A stretch of 45,415 nucleotides of DNA from CAZTZY01 sp964617765 (GTDB lineage: Bacteria > Pseudomonadota > Gammaproteobacteria > Pseudomonadales > DT-91), in contig CAZTZY010000012.1 of assembly GCA_964617765.1 (NCBI GenBank), positions 1-45,415 on the forward strand. The letters are read 5' to 3'. The notes below the pieces were generated by a model. That model was not told where the DNA came from, searched no databases, and saw only the letters and a list, made by a program, of their open reading frames with translations. Numbering within the stretch: the stretch's first letter is position 1; every line of letters starts with the position of its first letter. The translations under genes and the position numbers were made by a program. This document shows positions 33,171 through 41,145 of this stretch, piece after piece.

Positions 33171-33830
33171 TCAGTTGATGCGGGTTTTATCGCCATCACT
33201 TTTGTCGTAATCATTCCATAGAAATATAATTTCCGACAAGCTTTTTGCTTGTTGCTTCAATGCATGGAGTTCTTCGGTTGTTCCTTTTTCGGCTTTGATA
33301 AAAGGCAGTTTCAGCATTAGAGCCACTAAAGGATGTTTCGGGTCAGCCATTTTTTTCTGTTCCAGCATCCAGCGGATATTGAAAACAGCCATACGGTAGA
33401 AAATCAGTTTGGTTTCCAGTGAAAGTTTGGAGGTGCTGGATTCATCGGCCAAAAAGGCAAAATTCAATTTGTAGACCAGGCTGGATTTGGTATTGGCATC
33501 CGCCTTGATAAAGGCACTGCGTGGAGTGGCCGTAATCATGGACAAAATACCAAAGACTTCGCCCGGAGAAATTTTGCTCACAGGCTGGGCGCTCGGGGAG
33601 TCCTCAAGGAATACCGCTAACTGGCCTTTTAACAGGAAATATAAATACATATCGGTTTCACCTTTGCGAATGATGGATTCGCCAGGTGCTACCTCAAGGA
33701 TATCGGCCAGATCAATCAGGTTAAAAAACTGAAGATCAGATTGTTTCGAAACGTCGTTGAAAAAAGGAATGCGCTTTAAGAGGCGTTCAACGTCTTCGGT
33801 GGTGTAACTGCTGCTGGAAACTTTTTGCAC
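33171..33830 (-). CDS. cyclic nucleotide-binding domain protein without HTH
   Basis: A 219-residue protein with a GTG start at 33830 and GGAG eight bases upstream. Residues 15-135 form a CRP-type cyclic-nucleotide-binding beta-roll (FFNDVSKQSDLQFF, ESIIRKGETDMYLYFLLKGQLAVFLED, ISPGEVFGILSMITATPRSAFIKA). The phosphate-binding GE-x-RS/A pattern is partly kept (GEVFGIL...PRSAF). The C-terminal part is helical but has no winged-helix motif, unlike CRP/FNR, so it is not an obvious DNA-binding regulator. It may act through protein contacts. It is about 100 bases upstream-facing of yejK on the same strand. Confidence 0.8.
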   Translation of the reverse strand: MQKVSSSSYTTEDVERLLKRIPFFNDVSKQSDLQFFNLIDLADILEVAPGESIIRKGETDMYLYFLLKGQLAVFLEDSPSAQPVSKISPGEVFGILSMITATPRSAFIKADANTKSSLVYKLNFAFLADESSTSKLSLETKLIFYRMAVFNIRWMLEQKKMADPKHPLVALMLKLPFIKAEKGTTEELHALKQQAKSLSEIIFLWNDYDKSDGDKTRIN

Positions 33831-33928
33831 CCGCTTTGCTCCGGTGAATAGTTGTTTTTTTTAGTTATATCATCACTGGTAATTTATATCATTGTGTCAG
33901 AAAAGAATTATAGTGCGCTAATGAAAAT

Positions 33929-34972
33929 TTACTCATTTTTTTCTGCATAAGAGCCTAATTGAATTTTCAGGCTTTTCGGCAGTTGGGCAATATTCAAGCT
34001 GCCACTGCGCGGATCATATTGGATATCGCTGCCAAAACGTTCTGCGCTAAAGCTGATGCTCAGGGAATGATCACGTCCAAAATAGCGCATATAGCGTTTT
34101 AGTGATGCCCGGTCAGTGAGGATTTCAGTTTGGGGTGTAGTTTGGTGAGTGCTTACAAATGTCGCAAAAGCCTTGGGCTCTTTGGTATTGAGTTGTTCGG
34201 ATAGCTCCTCAATCATTACCGGATTGCCAATTTTATCCTGTGCGACGCAATACTGAATCACGGCGCTTTTTACTGATTTTATGTCGCTCTCGGGGAGTAA
34301 CTCGCTGTAGGAATCCACGATTTGCAGAAATTCTTTGGTTTGTTGGCCTAAATCCACACCCTCGCTGAAATTGGCAAAGCGTTTAAAGCCATCACCTAAT
34401 TCCTTGATGCCCCTGTTTGCAAGGATGGTCAGGTATTTGGGCGAGTCACCGGCTTGCCAGGTATCGATATGCAAACGTAATGCATAAGGCATCTGGCTGG
34501 CTTCTATCACTTCGGTGCGAAAGGGTTCCAGATCATTTCCGGCTTGTATGGCTTCAACCAGCGGTAACCAAAAACAGTAAAAATAATGTTGGCCCAACAG
34601 GTTTTCATGGGCAAAAATCAGTGCTGCCGCAAAGGGAATGTCGGATTCAGCAAGCAGTTGCTCAAGATGCTCAGTGGCTTTGTTGGCCAGAGTGACAAAG
34701 GGGATAGCATTATTTTGCCATTGGCTTAATAGCCCGCTGAGTTGCTGGTGTTCAGCGGTTTTATCAAAAAATCCGAAACGTTTGGCGGCGCTGCGATTGA
34801 GTTGTTGTTTGCCCTGTTCAAACAGGGAATAAATAATGCCATCATTGGCATTAAGGGTGGATCGTTTCTGTAATTCGATAGTACCGCCAAAGTCATTGCG
34901 GCGTATTTTAAACAGTACGGCATTTTCCAAAGACATAAGCTGCGACCAATCAATGTGTAAAAAAGAGGCCAT
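33929..34972 (-). CDS. yejK: nucleoid-associated protein YejK (NdpA)
   Basis: A 347-residue protein of the NA37/YejK family, which binds the nucleoid; the precise role is unknown. MPYALRLHIDTWQAGDSPKYLTILANRG, FANFSEGVDLGQQTKEFLQIV, and the C-terminal FGRDHSLSISFSAERFGSDI are typical. Length is close to the E. coli protein (335). It starts at ATG 34972; the long gap upstream (220 bases) contains a promoter for the divergent DUF1566 gene. Confidence 0.92.
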   Translation of the reverse strand: MASFLHIDWSQLMSLENAVLFKIRRNDFGGTIELQKRSTLNANDGIIYSLFEQGKQQLNRSAAKRFGFFDKTAEHQQLSGLLSQWQNNAIPFVTLANKATEHLEQLLAESDIPFAAALIFAHENLLGQHYFYCFWLPLVEAIQAGNDLEPFRTEVIEASQMPYALRLHIDTWQAGDSPKYLTILANRGIKELGDGFKRFANFSEGVDLGQQTKEFLQIVDSYSELLPESDIKSVKSAVIQYCVAQDKIGNPVMIEELSEQLNTKEPKAFATFVSTHQTTPQTEILTDRASLKRYMRYFGRDHSLSISFSAERFGSDIQYDPRSGSLNIAQLPKSLKIQLGSYAEKNE

Positions 34973-35124
34973 TGTAGCCTGCTTTAATAATACATTGGAA
35001 AACTATAAATAGATGAATGACTGCTTGTGTGGATGCTCCATAAGAGAGGTCGGCAGAGAGGTTGGTGAAGATAGATAAGTATTATGATCAGGATCAAAGA
35101 GTTGCCAAATCAGCTAAAAATGCC

Positions 35125-35153
35125 TTTACGCTATTTTTTGGCAAACATACTAT
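35125..35153 (+). promoter_or_regulatory. candidate sigma70 promoter of the first DUF1566 gene
   Basis: TTTACG (35125-35130) and TACTAT (35148-35153) with exactly 17 bases between them, about 40 bases before the start codon. The -10 box is a good match and the -35 moderate. Confidence 0.45.
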
Positions 35154-35192
35154 ACATCGCATGGTTAAGCGGATAATCAACAGGAAATTGAC

Positions 35193-36098
35193 ATGAATCG
35201 GTTAATGAAAAGTGCTTTGGGTGGGTCAATCGTTTTACTCACTGCATGTTGGGGTAGTGGTGATGGGGGAATTGATGGTCATGGATATAATCTGTCAGGC
35301 TCAAAACCACTGAATGATACCGGGATCACCTTTTGCGGTGACTATGCTTTCCCGGATGCGACACATAATAGTGTGAGCTGTTCAACAACGGGATCCACGC
35401 AGACAGTGGCTGGCGTGGAGACCAGCAATGGACTGGATCCTGTTCCTGCCGGGCAAGATGCCGTTTATGGTCGCGACAGTAATGGTGCGACCAACAGTAA
35501 CACTGATGGATACAAGGGTTTCAGTTTTACCAAATTGGGTAGTTCAGGAGACGAATTGGCGATTCAGGATGCGGCTTATAGTGATATTGGTTTGGAAGCA
35601 ACCGGTACCCAATGGAGTTGCGTGAAGGACGAAGTGACCAAGCTGGTTTGGGAAATCAAAACCAATAATGCATTTCCGGGCTTGCGTGATAAGGATTGGA
35701 CCTATACCTGGTATAACAGCGACATTGCAGAAAATGGCGGTAATGCAGGTACGCAAGATACGGGTACAGGTCTGGGTTCGCCAGATAACTGTTATAACGA
35801 TGCCCGTTGCGATACTGAAAAATATATTGCCGATGTTAATTCCTCCAATTTATGTGGAGCCAGTAATTGGCGGCTGCCTACGCGTGAGGAATTGAAAACA
35901 TTGCGTCATTTGGGCGTGTCCAGTCCGGCGATTGAAGCTGTCTATTTTCCTAACACATTATCCAATTATTTCTGGACAGCGACGTCGCGAGCGACTGATG
36001 TTGCTTATGCCTGGCGAACCGATTTTGATAGTGGAGCAGAGTCTGTGGGCACTAAAGCTTCAGTGTATTATGTGCGATTGGTGCGTGATCAGGAATAA
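35193..36098 (+). CDS. lipoprotein with DUF1566 (Lcl C-terminal) domain
   Basis: A 301-residue protein with a lipoprotein signal (IVLLTAC, lipid Cys19). The mature part is rich in Asn, Gly, Ser and Cys. The C-terminal 130 residues are a DUF1566/Lcl domain: TKLVWEIKTN, NWRLPTREELKTLRHL, FPNTLSNYFWTATSRATDVAYAWRTDFDSG and YYVRLVRDQE. This fold is related to formylglycine-generating and C-type-lectin-like proteins and is common in exported adhesion or binding proteins. The next gene has the same domain. Confidence 0.82.
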   Translation: MNRLMKSALGGSIVLLTACWGSGDGGIDGHGYNLSGSKPLNDTGITFCGDYAFPDATHNSVSCSTTGSTQTVAGVETSNGLDPVPAGQDAVYGRDSNGATNSNTDGYKGFSFTKLGSSGDELAIQDAAYSDIGLEATGTQWSCVKDEVTKLVWEIKTNNAFPGLRDKDWTYTWYNSDIAENGGNAGTQDTGTGLGSPDNCYNDARCDTEKYIADVNSSNLCGASNWRLPTREELKTLRHLGVSSPAIEAVYFPNTLSNYFWTATSRATDVAYAWRTDFDSGAESVGTKASVYYVRLVRDQE

Positions 36099-36184
36099 TA
36101 AGCTTGATCGAATGCATGCAAGTAAAGGCGGGTACATAGCGTGGTTTTCCATGCAATTGATTAAAACGGTAAAGGAGTCATAGA

Positions 36185-36706
36185 GTGAAACAATTATTGA
36201 TGGGTACGGCGTTAATGATGGCATCGCTGGTAACTTCTTCGGTTAATGCGGCCTGTAATGTCAATATCAGTTTAACCAAACCGGATTCCGCATTGACGAA
36301 TCATGGTGATGGCACCATAAGCGATAAGCAAACCGGTTTGATGTGGATGAAATGCAGTCAGGGGTTGACTGATGCTAACTGCACTACGGGTGCGGCAACG
36401 GCATTTATCTGGTCAGCAGCATTAATTGAAGCGCAAACGGCTAATGCAGGGTTGGGCACTAACGGATATACAGATTGGCGATTACCCTCGGTGGCAGAAT
36501 TAGGCTCCATCATGGAATCGGCTTGTGCTAATCCGGCAATTAACGCTGATTTCTTTCCGGCAACCGTGGCGGGTTACTACTGGACATCATCCCCTTATGT
36601 GGTCAGTAGTGATAGTGCTTGGAGAGTCAGTTTTTCTGAGGGTGCAGAATCTGTTGATGTGAAAAACAGCAGCTATTATGTGCGATTAGTGCGTAAGGGT
36701 CTGTAA
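36185..36706 (+). CDS. secreted DUF1566 domain protein
   Basis: A 173-residue protein with a Sec signal peptide (to about residue 22, SSVNA|ACN). The GTG start at 36185 follows AAAGGAG at eight bases. Nearly all of the mature protein is a DUF1566 domain: DKQTGLMWMKC, YTDWRLPSVAELGSI, FFPATVAGYYWTSS, AWRVSFSEGAESVDVKNSSYYVRLVRKG. The last 70 residues are clearly paralogous to the preceding lipoprotein, so the pair arose by duplication and may act together at the cell surface. Confidence 0.82.
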   Translation: MKQLLMGTALMMASLVTSSVNAACNVNISLTKPDSALTNHGDGTISDKQTGLMWMKCSQGLTDANCTTGAATAFIWSAALIEAQTANAGLGTNGYTDWRLPSVAELGSIMESACANPAINADFFPATVAGYYWTSSPYVVSSDSAWRVSFSEGAESVDVKNSSYYVRLVRKGL

Positions 36707-36768
36707 TATTTTCATTTAGTAGCGTTGAGGATAAGCATGCGCGAACATCGACTTGATGTTGAATGTTT

Positions 36769-37665
36769 CTAACCCTCCTTTTGAATGGTCATGGTGCTGG
36801 TGAATATCGCGCCAGCATCCAAACGCAGTTCATCGCTAAATGCACAACCACGCTCCAGACAAATAAAATGCGTAACAGCATCTTTTATATCATTGATTTT
36901 TTCTGCGGCCTTATTGCCTGGATTCCATACGATACACGTTGGGCAATATTCCCCGCTAATGTTTAACTGGTGTTGCGCAGCGATAGATTGGGATTGCGTC
37001 GTTTCGTTATAAACACTATCCACTTCTTGTATAAAGTGTATCGGGCCTTCTTGTAAAAATTCGTTCAACCCCTGTGTATTATCAAGATAATGCCGGCCTT
37101 CCAGTCCGGTGACAGTTGTCTTTTTACAATCATTGACGGCAAAATAGGTATGAAATGCCCAACTGAATTCTACAGGCTCTGAATCCTTATTATGAAGATC
37201 TAAAGTAAGCGTCAGTGATCTTGATAATGTTATGGTCAATGTAACGCTGAAAGGATGACTAAATTGATCAGGCTTATCAACCTTGTAGTGATGGCTGAAT
37301 GCCAACCTTACACTATTAGCACTTTCTTCCAGTGCGGTCAGTTCCCAATCGAAATTGCGAACAAATCCGTGTTTGGGTTTTTCTGGATGGTGGCGATTTA
37401 CGCCAAACCATGGCAAACAGACAGGAATACCACCGCGAATGGATTTGCCTTGTTCGAACTGTGCATAAGGGCTTAACCATAACCAGGGCTCATCACCTGT
37501 GGGTTGGAAGGTAAGAAGTTGAGCGCCTTGCAAGGCAATGATGGCTTTGCAAAAAGGAGCATCAATCACCAGCAAGGGCAGTGCATCGCGGCCATTAAAG
37601 CCAGTGCGTGTATCGCTTAAACGGACAAATTGGCTGTCTGCGAGTTTTGCGTTAAGGTATGACAT
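36769..37665 (-). CDS. yeaD: D-hexose-6-phosphate mutarotase (YeaD-like)
   Basis: A 298-residue aldose-1-epimerase-fold enzyme that interconverts the anomers of glucose-6-phosphate and related sugars. IIALQGAQLLTFQPTGDEPWLWLSP, SIRGGIPVCLPWFGVNRH, HGFVRNFDWEL, WAFHTYFAV and CIVWNPG are the family motifs with the conserved His and Glu positions. I take the start at 37665 (MSYLNAKLADSQF); a longer in-frame reading to 37878 would run through the divergent DnaJ-related gene and has low-complexity sequence, so it is not used. Confidence 0.9.
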   Translation of the reverse strand: MSYLNAKLADSQFVRLSDTRTGFNGRDALPLLVIDAPFCKAIIALQGAQLLTFQPTGDEPWLWLSPYAQFEQGKSIRGGIPVCLPWFGVNRHHPEKPKHGFVRNFDWELTALEESANSVRLAFSHHYKVDKPDQFSHPFSVTLTITLSRSLTLTLDLHNKDSEPVEFSWAFHTYFAVNDCKKTTVTGLEGRHYLDNTQGLNEFLQEGPIHFIQEVDSVYNETTQSQSIAAQHQLNISGEYCPTCIVWNPGNKAAEKINDIKDAVTHFICLERGCAFSDELRLDAGAIFTSTMTIQKEG

Positions 37666-37723
37666 GAATAAAGCCCAAAATAAACCCGGAAAATAAAAAT
37701 AGACTAACAAAGCTGCCCATACT

Positions 37724-38308
37724 GTGCCACCTATAAAAGAAAACCCGCTAGTACCCGCTGTGCTGCAAGTATTGCGAATGGCTGACCGGCGTTTGGCAAT
37801 ACATGAATTACTGCATGAGTTAAAGCAGGTAAGTAACATTCCCAGTCTTGATGACGATGTGCAACTGGCCTTGTTCAAATTGAATTGGTTGATGATGAAT
37901 GCATTGTATCAACTGCAGAGCGAGCTATTGGATGAAGGTTATTACCTGACGATAAGTACGTTAAATATTTATCTTGAGCCTTTGCAGTCTTCTGATCATA
38001 ACGGTGTTGAACAACAGCTTCGTATTGAACCCCTGCGCGATTATTATCTCGACTGGACGCATTTTAGTGACACGACCAAAGAAGAAGTGCAGGCACTGCT
38101 TGAGGGTGTGTGGCAGGAATATATCAGCGGCGATGAACAGGATAAAGCCTACCGTGTTTTGGGTTTGGAAGTGGATGCCAGTTTGCAAATGATACGAAAA
38201 ACCTATCGTAAGTTGGCGGGTCAATATCATCCCGATAAAGGGGGTGATGGCGTACGTTTTATGGAAATCCGCCAGGCCTATGAGGTATTAAAGAAAGCGC
38301 GCGGGTAA
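37724..38308 (+). CDS. DnaJ-related protein with C-terminal J domain
   Basis: A 194-residue protein. Residues 1-130 match the DNAJ_related domain (NPLVPAVLQVLRMADRRLAIHELLHEL, LFKLNWLMMNALYQLQ, YYLDWTHFSDTTKEEVQALL). The J domain is at the C-terminus: YRVLGLEVDASLQMIRKTYR and HPDKGG, with the HPD motif that stimulates DnaK. It is a likely co-chaperone for DnaK with an unknown client. The GTG start at 37724 has no clear ribosome binding site but preserves the conserved N-terminus. It precedes the HopJ-like gene. Confidence 0.87.
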   Translation: MPPIKENPLVPAVLQVLRMADRRLAIHELLHELKQVSNIPSLDDDVQLALFKLNWLMMNALYQLQSELLDEGYYLTISTLNIYLEPLQSSDHNGVEQQLRIEPLRDYYLDWTHFSDTTKEEVQALLEGVWQEYISGDEQDKAYRVLGLEVDASLQMIRKTYRKLAGQYHPDKGGDGVRFMEIRQAYEVLKKARG

Positions 38309-38392
38309 ATTGCAGGTTAATAAGTGACAAAACTTGCCCAAAATGCTCCCGGCTTTTACCATCGCACCTATCAATTGATCAAGAGAGTTGTC

Positions 38393-38737
38393 ATGCCGGT
38401 TCAAGCATTATTGCAAAAATTGAGATTGCAGCCAGACGCTGTAGAGTTTAGTGAAGTCATTACTGAAATCACGCAACATTATCATTATACGCCCACCCGG
38501 TTTGTGAATGCCGGAGCTATCAGTGAAGCGGGTTCAAATGAAGGTTCTTGCAAGATTTTTGCCTTTGCCAAAATGCAGGGATTAAGTGAAGCCGAAACCC
38601 TGGCGTGTTTTGGCGCTTATTATCGTCATGATGTTTTGGGAAATCCGGCAGGAACCGACCACACCAATATCCGCAATTTTATAAAGTATGGCTGGGCAGG
38701 TATTTATTTTGATGCCGCGCCTTTGTCGGCACGTTAA
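38393..38737 (+). CDS. HopJ-family (PF08888) protein
   Basis: A 114-residue protein. FSEVITEITQHYHYTPTRFVNAG, NEGSCKIFAFAKMQGL, CFGAYYRHDVLGNPAGTDHTNIRNF and GWAGIYFD match the HopJ family. The family was named from a Pseudomonas syringae type III effector candidate, but most members, as here, sit in non-pathogens without a secretion system nearby, so the name should not be taken as a function. I chose ATG 38393, with GAGAG ten bases upstream, because relatives start there; an in-frame GTG at 38324 would add 23 residues. Confidence 0.87.
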   Translation: MPVQALLQKLRLQPDAVEFSEVITEITQHYHYTPTRFVNAGAISEAGSNEGSCKIFAFAKMQGLSEAETLACFGAYYRHDVLGNPAGTDHTNIRNFIKYGWAGIYFDAAPLSAR

Positions 38738-38746
38738 GGTTAAACC

Positions 38747-39559
38747 ATGAGTGAAGAGCAAAAACTGTCTACCAGCCGCTTGGCGGAACTGTTAAAAATT
38801 GAAGGCAAGCAATTATTCAAATTGCTCAATGAAAAAGGCTGGATTGCCCGCGAGCAGGATCACTGGCGATTGACTGCGCATGGTGAGTTTGAAGGTGGCA
38901 CATATCAGCACAGTGAAAAATACGGTGATTATATTGTCTGGCCGGCAAGCCTAGTTGAGCATTCATTGTTTTCCAGTGCAGAAGACGAATGGTTGTCGGC
39001 TACCCGTTTAGGTGAATTGTACGGTATTTCAGGCCATCTTATTAATAGCCTGTTGTCGGAGTTGGGCTGGATTGACAAGGACCAGCGTGGCTGGATGATT
39101 ACTGAGCGCGGTAAAAAATTGGGTGGAGAGCAGCGCAGTGGTGAAAAAGGATTTTATGTGCTGTGGCCAAAGGCTATAAAACATCAGGAGGAATTTTCTT
39201 TATCTATTGATAATGTGTTAGGTCATGGGCAAGGCAACACTCTGGATGGTCATGCTGTACTTAATTCTGGAGAGCGCAGGATAGATAACTGGCTTTATTT
39301 GCACAATATTGCCCATGCCTGCAAGCGTGCGTTACCTGGTAGTGATTTACACTGCACATTTTTCCTGCCGCAACGAAAAGTCTATATCGATTTTTGGGGT
39401 TTTGACCTAAGCAGTGGTTCATTGAGTGAGAAGTTGGCCAAAGAAGCGTTTTATCAATCCCATGGATTTAAAGTCATTACCTTGCAAGACGAAGATTTGC
39501 CAAATCTTGATGAGGTGTTGCCACAAAAGTTGCTGCAGTTTGGTATGCAGGTTTATTAG
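38747..39559 (+). CDS. two HTH-like repeats fused to a nuclease-like domain
   Basis: A 270-residue protein. Residues 1-68 and 78-148 are two copies of one unit: a helix-turn-helix-like segment (LSTSRLAELLKIEGKQLFKLLNEKGWI and LSATRLGELYGISGHLINSLLSELGWI) followed by a short beta part that ends in YGDYIVWP or KGFYVLWP. The C-terminal part has GERRIDNWLYLHNIAH, KVYIDFWGFD and SHGFKVITLQDEDL, which looks like a VSR/PD-(D/E)xK endonuclease core (E, D, then K). That reading is by eye. The gene overlaps no neighbour; it follows the HopJ gene by 9 bases. Function unknown; similar proteins have been mislabelled glycerol kinase. Confidence 0.75.
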   Translation: MSEEQKLSTSRLAELLKIEGKQLFKLLNEKGWIAREQDHWRLTAHGEFEGGTYQHSEKYGDYIVWPASLVEHSLFSSAEDEWLSATRLGELYGISGHLINSLLSELGWIDKDQRGWMITERGKKLGGEQRSGEKGFYVLWPKAIKHQEEFSLSIDNVLGHGQGNTLDGHAVLNSGERRIDNWLYLHNIAHACKRALPGSDLHCTFFLPQRKVYIDFWGFDLSSGSLSEKLAKEAFYQSHGFKVITLQDEDLPNLDEVLPQKLLQFGMQVY

Positions 39560-39651
39560 CAGTTTAAAATATTCGACACTTTTGCCATTTTCTCTTAAAG
39601 TGCGCGCTCTTGAAGAATATTGGCCTGAACCTGATAAACGGAGAAAAACCG

Positions 39652-39933
39652 ATGTTAAAAGTAAATGAATATTTTGATGGCAAAGTTAAATCCATTGGCT
39701 TTCAAACGGCAACCTTGCCAGCTACTGTGGGCGTGATGGTGCCAGGTGATTATGAGTTTGGCACCAGCCAAAAAGAAGTGATGACCGTGGTGAGTGGTGC
39801 CTTGACGGTGAAGTTGCCAGAGGCGGCCGAATGGAAAACCTTTCATGCCGGTGAGTCATTTACCGTTGCCGCCAATGTGAAATTCCAGCTTAAAGTGGCA
39901 TTGGATACGGCTTATCTTTGTACGTATGAATAA
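39652..39933 (+). CDS. ppnP: pyrimidine/purine nucleoside phosphorylase PpnP
   Basis: A 93-residue cupin-fold enzyme. YFDGKVKSIGFQT, TVGVMVPGDYEFGTSQKEVM, VVSGALTVKLPEAAEW and GESFTVAANVKFQLKV are the PpnP (YaiE) signatures. E. coli PpnP splits several nucleosides to base and ribose-1-phosphate. The ATG at 39652 follows GGAGAAA. A terminator follows. Confidence 0.93.
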   Translation: MLKVNEYFDGKVKSIGFQTATLPATVGVMVPGDYEFGTSQKEVMTVVSGALTVKLPEAAEWKTFHAGESFTVAANVKFQLKVALDTAYLCTYE

Positions 39934-39957
39934 ACCCATATAAGCCAAAGAGATAAT

Positions 39958-39981
39958 AAGGGGCAATAGGCCCCTTTTTTT
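39958..39981 (+). terminator. intrinsic terminator of ppnP
   Basis: AAGGGGC and GCCCCTT pair around AATAG, followed by a run of T. It starts 25 bases after the stop codon. Confidence 0.85.
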
Positions 39982-40110
39982 ATGGCCTGCGAATAAATCG
40001 TTGAAGACGCATGGAGTTCTGCCAGATTCTGCTATCCTCAAAAAGTTGCTTTCCACAATTGGGACCTATATACTAAACGCGCCGTTTCGTAATTAACCGC
40101 AGAGGTTTGT

Positions 40111-40908
40111 ATGGATTTTTTGTTACAGGCAGATACCTATCAATGGGTACTTAACGCTTCTTTTATTTATGTGGCATTAATCGTTGTCGGTGGCCTGATT
40201 ATGCCGGCGCCTTATGGCCGGTTTGCTTCCGATAAAATGGGTTTCAGCTTGTCACCGCAATGGGGCTGGTTTTTGATGGAGTTACCCGCCACCCTCAGTT
40301 TTGTATTCTTTTATTTTCAGGGTGAACACCGGTTTGAACTGGTGCCTTTGATTTTCCTCGGTGTGTGGTTGATGCATTACAGTAATCGCGGTTTTATCTT
40401 CCCTGTGTTGATGCGAGTGGCTAAAGGTGCCAAAAGCAGTTTTGGGATTTTAGTGGTGGTGGCAGGCTGGTTTGTTACCGGGATGCATGGTTACCTGAAT
40501 GCTGTATTTATTTCACATCTTGGCGAGCATTTGAATAATGACTGGCTGACTGATCCGCGTTTTATCATCGGCATGGGTGTTTACTTGTTTGGTTTCACTA
40601 TGAATGTCTATTCTGACAACATCATCCGCAACTTGCGTAGCAAGGAAGAAGTTCAACGCGGTGAAAAGGTGTATCGCATTCCCAAAGGCGGATTATTTAA
40701 ATATGTCACTAACCCGAGTTATTTAACCGAGTTGATATCATTCACTGGTTTTGCCATTGCAACGTGGTCGGTAGGCGCAGTATTTGTATTGTTAGTGAGT
40801 GCAGCTAATTTGATTCCGCGCGCGTTCCAGGTACATAAATGGTACAAGGAAAAATTCGGCGATGAATATCCCAAAGAGCGCAAGGTGCTGATTCCGTTTA
40901 TCCGGTAA
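40111..40908 (+). CDS. steroid 5-alpha-reductase-like membrane protein (SRD5A family)
   Basis: A 265-residue integral membrane protein with about six to seven helices. The C-terminal half reads IPKGGLFKYVTNPSYLTELISFTGFAIATWS, then NLIPRAFQVHKWYKEKFGDEYPKERKVLIPFI, which is strongly similar to the C-terminal domain of human SRD5A1/SRD5A2 (their equivalents are RGGLFEYVT...NYFGE and HHEWYLxKF). NADPH-dependent reduction of a C=C bond in a steroid or other isoprenoid ketone is the family reaction. Bacterial members with this tail occur in many gammaproteobacteria and their substrates are mostly unknown. It starts at ATG 40111 with AGAGG upstream. Confidence 0.85.
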   Translation: MDFLLQADTYQWVLNASFIYVALIVVGGLIMPAPYGRFASDKMGFSLSPQWGWFLMELPATLSFVFFYFQGEHRFELVPLIFLGVWLMHYSNRGFIFPVLMRVAKGAKSSFGILVVVAGWFVTGMHGYLNAVFISHLGEHLNNDWLTDPRFIIGMGVYLFGFTMNVYSDNIIRNLRSKEEVQRGEKVYRIPKGGLFKYVTNPSYLTELISFTGFAIATWSVGAVFVLLVSAANLIPRAFQVHKWYKEKFGDEYPKERKVLIPFIR

Positions 40909-40932
40909 ACCTGTTGATGTGAGTGAGCAAGA

Positions 40933-41145
40933 ATGAGTATGCCAAAAGGTCGCTACCAGCATTTCAAGGGCAACTTCTATGAAGTCATCGATGTGGCCCT
41001 GAGCAGTGAAACACAAGAACCTTTTGTGGTTTACCGGGCATTGTATGGTGATCATGGTTTATGGATTCGCCCCTTGGCGATGTTTTTGGAAACTATCGAA
41101 CGCGACGGCAAGCTGTTTAAACGTTTCCAGTATGTGGGCGAGTGA
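40933..41145 (+). CDS. DUF1653 domain protein
   Basis: A 70-residue small protein. PKGRYQHFKGNFYEVIDVAL, QEPFVVYRALYGDHGLWIRP and MFLETIERDGK match DUF1653, a single-domain family of unknown function. The ATG at 40933 follows AGTGAGC. Its stop codon overlaps the start of the GIY-YIG gene (ATGA), so the two are coupled. Confidence 0.9.
   Translation: MSMPKGRYQHFKGNFYEVIDVALSSETQEPFVVYRALYGDHGLWIRPLAMFLETIERDGKLFKRFQYVGE

Noticed and set aside
37666..37878. N-terminal extension of the mutarotase to 37878
   Set aside because: It would overlap the divergent DnaJ-related gene and has low-complexity Ser/Cys sequence with no family match.
38393..38737. HopJ as evidence of a pathogenicity island
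   Set aside because: The neighbours are housekeeping-type genes with the same base composition, and no secretion genes are present.
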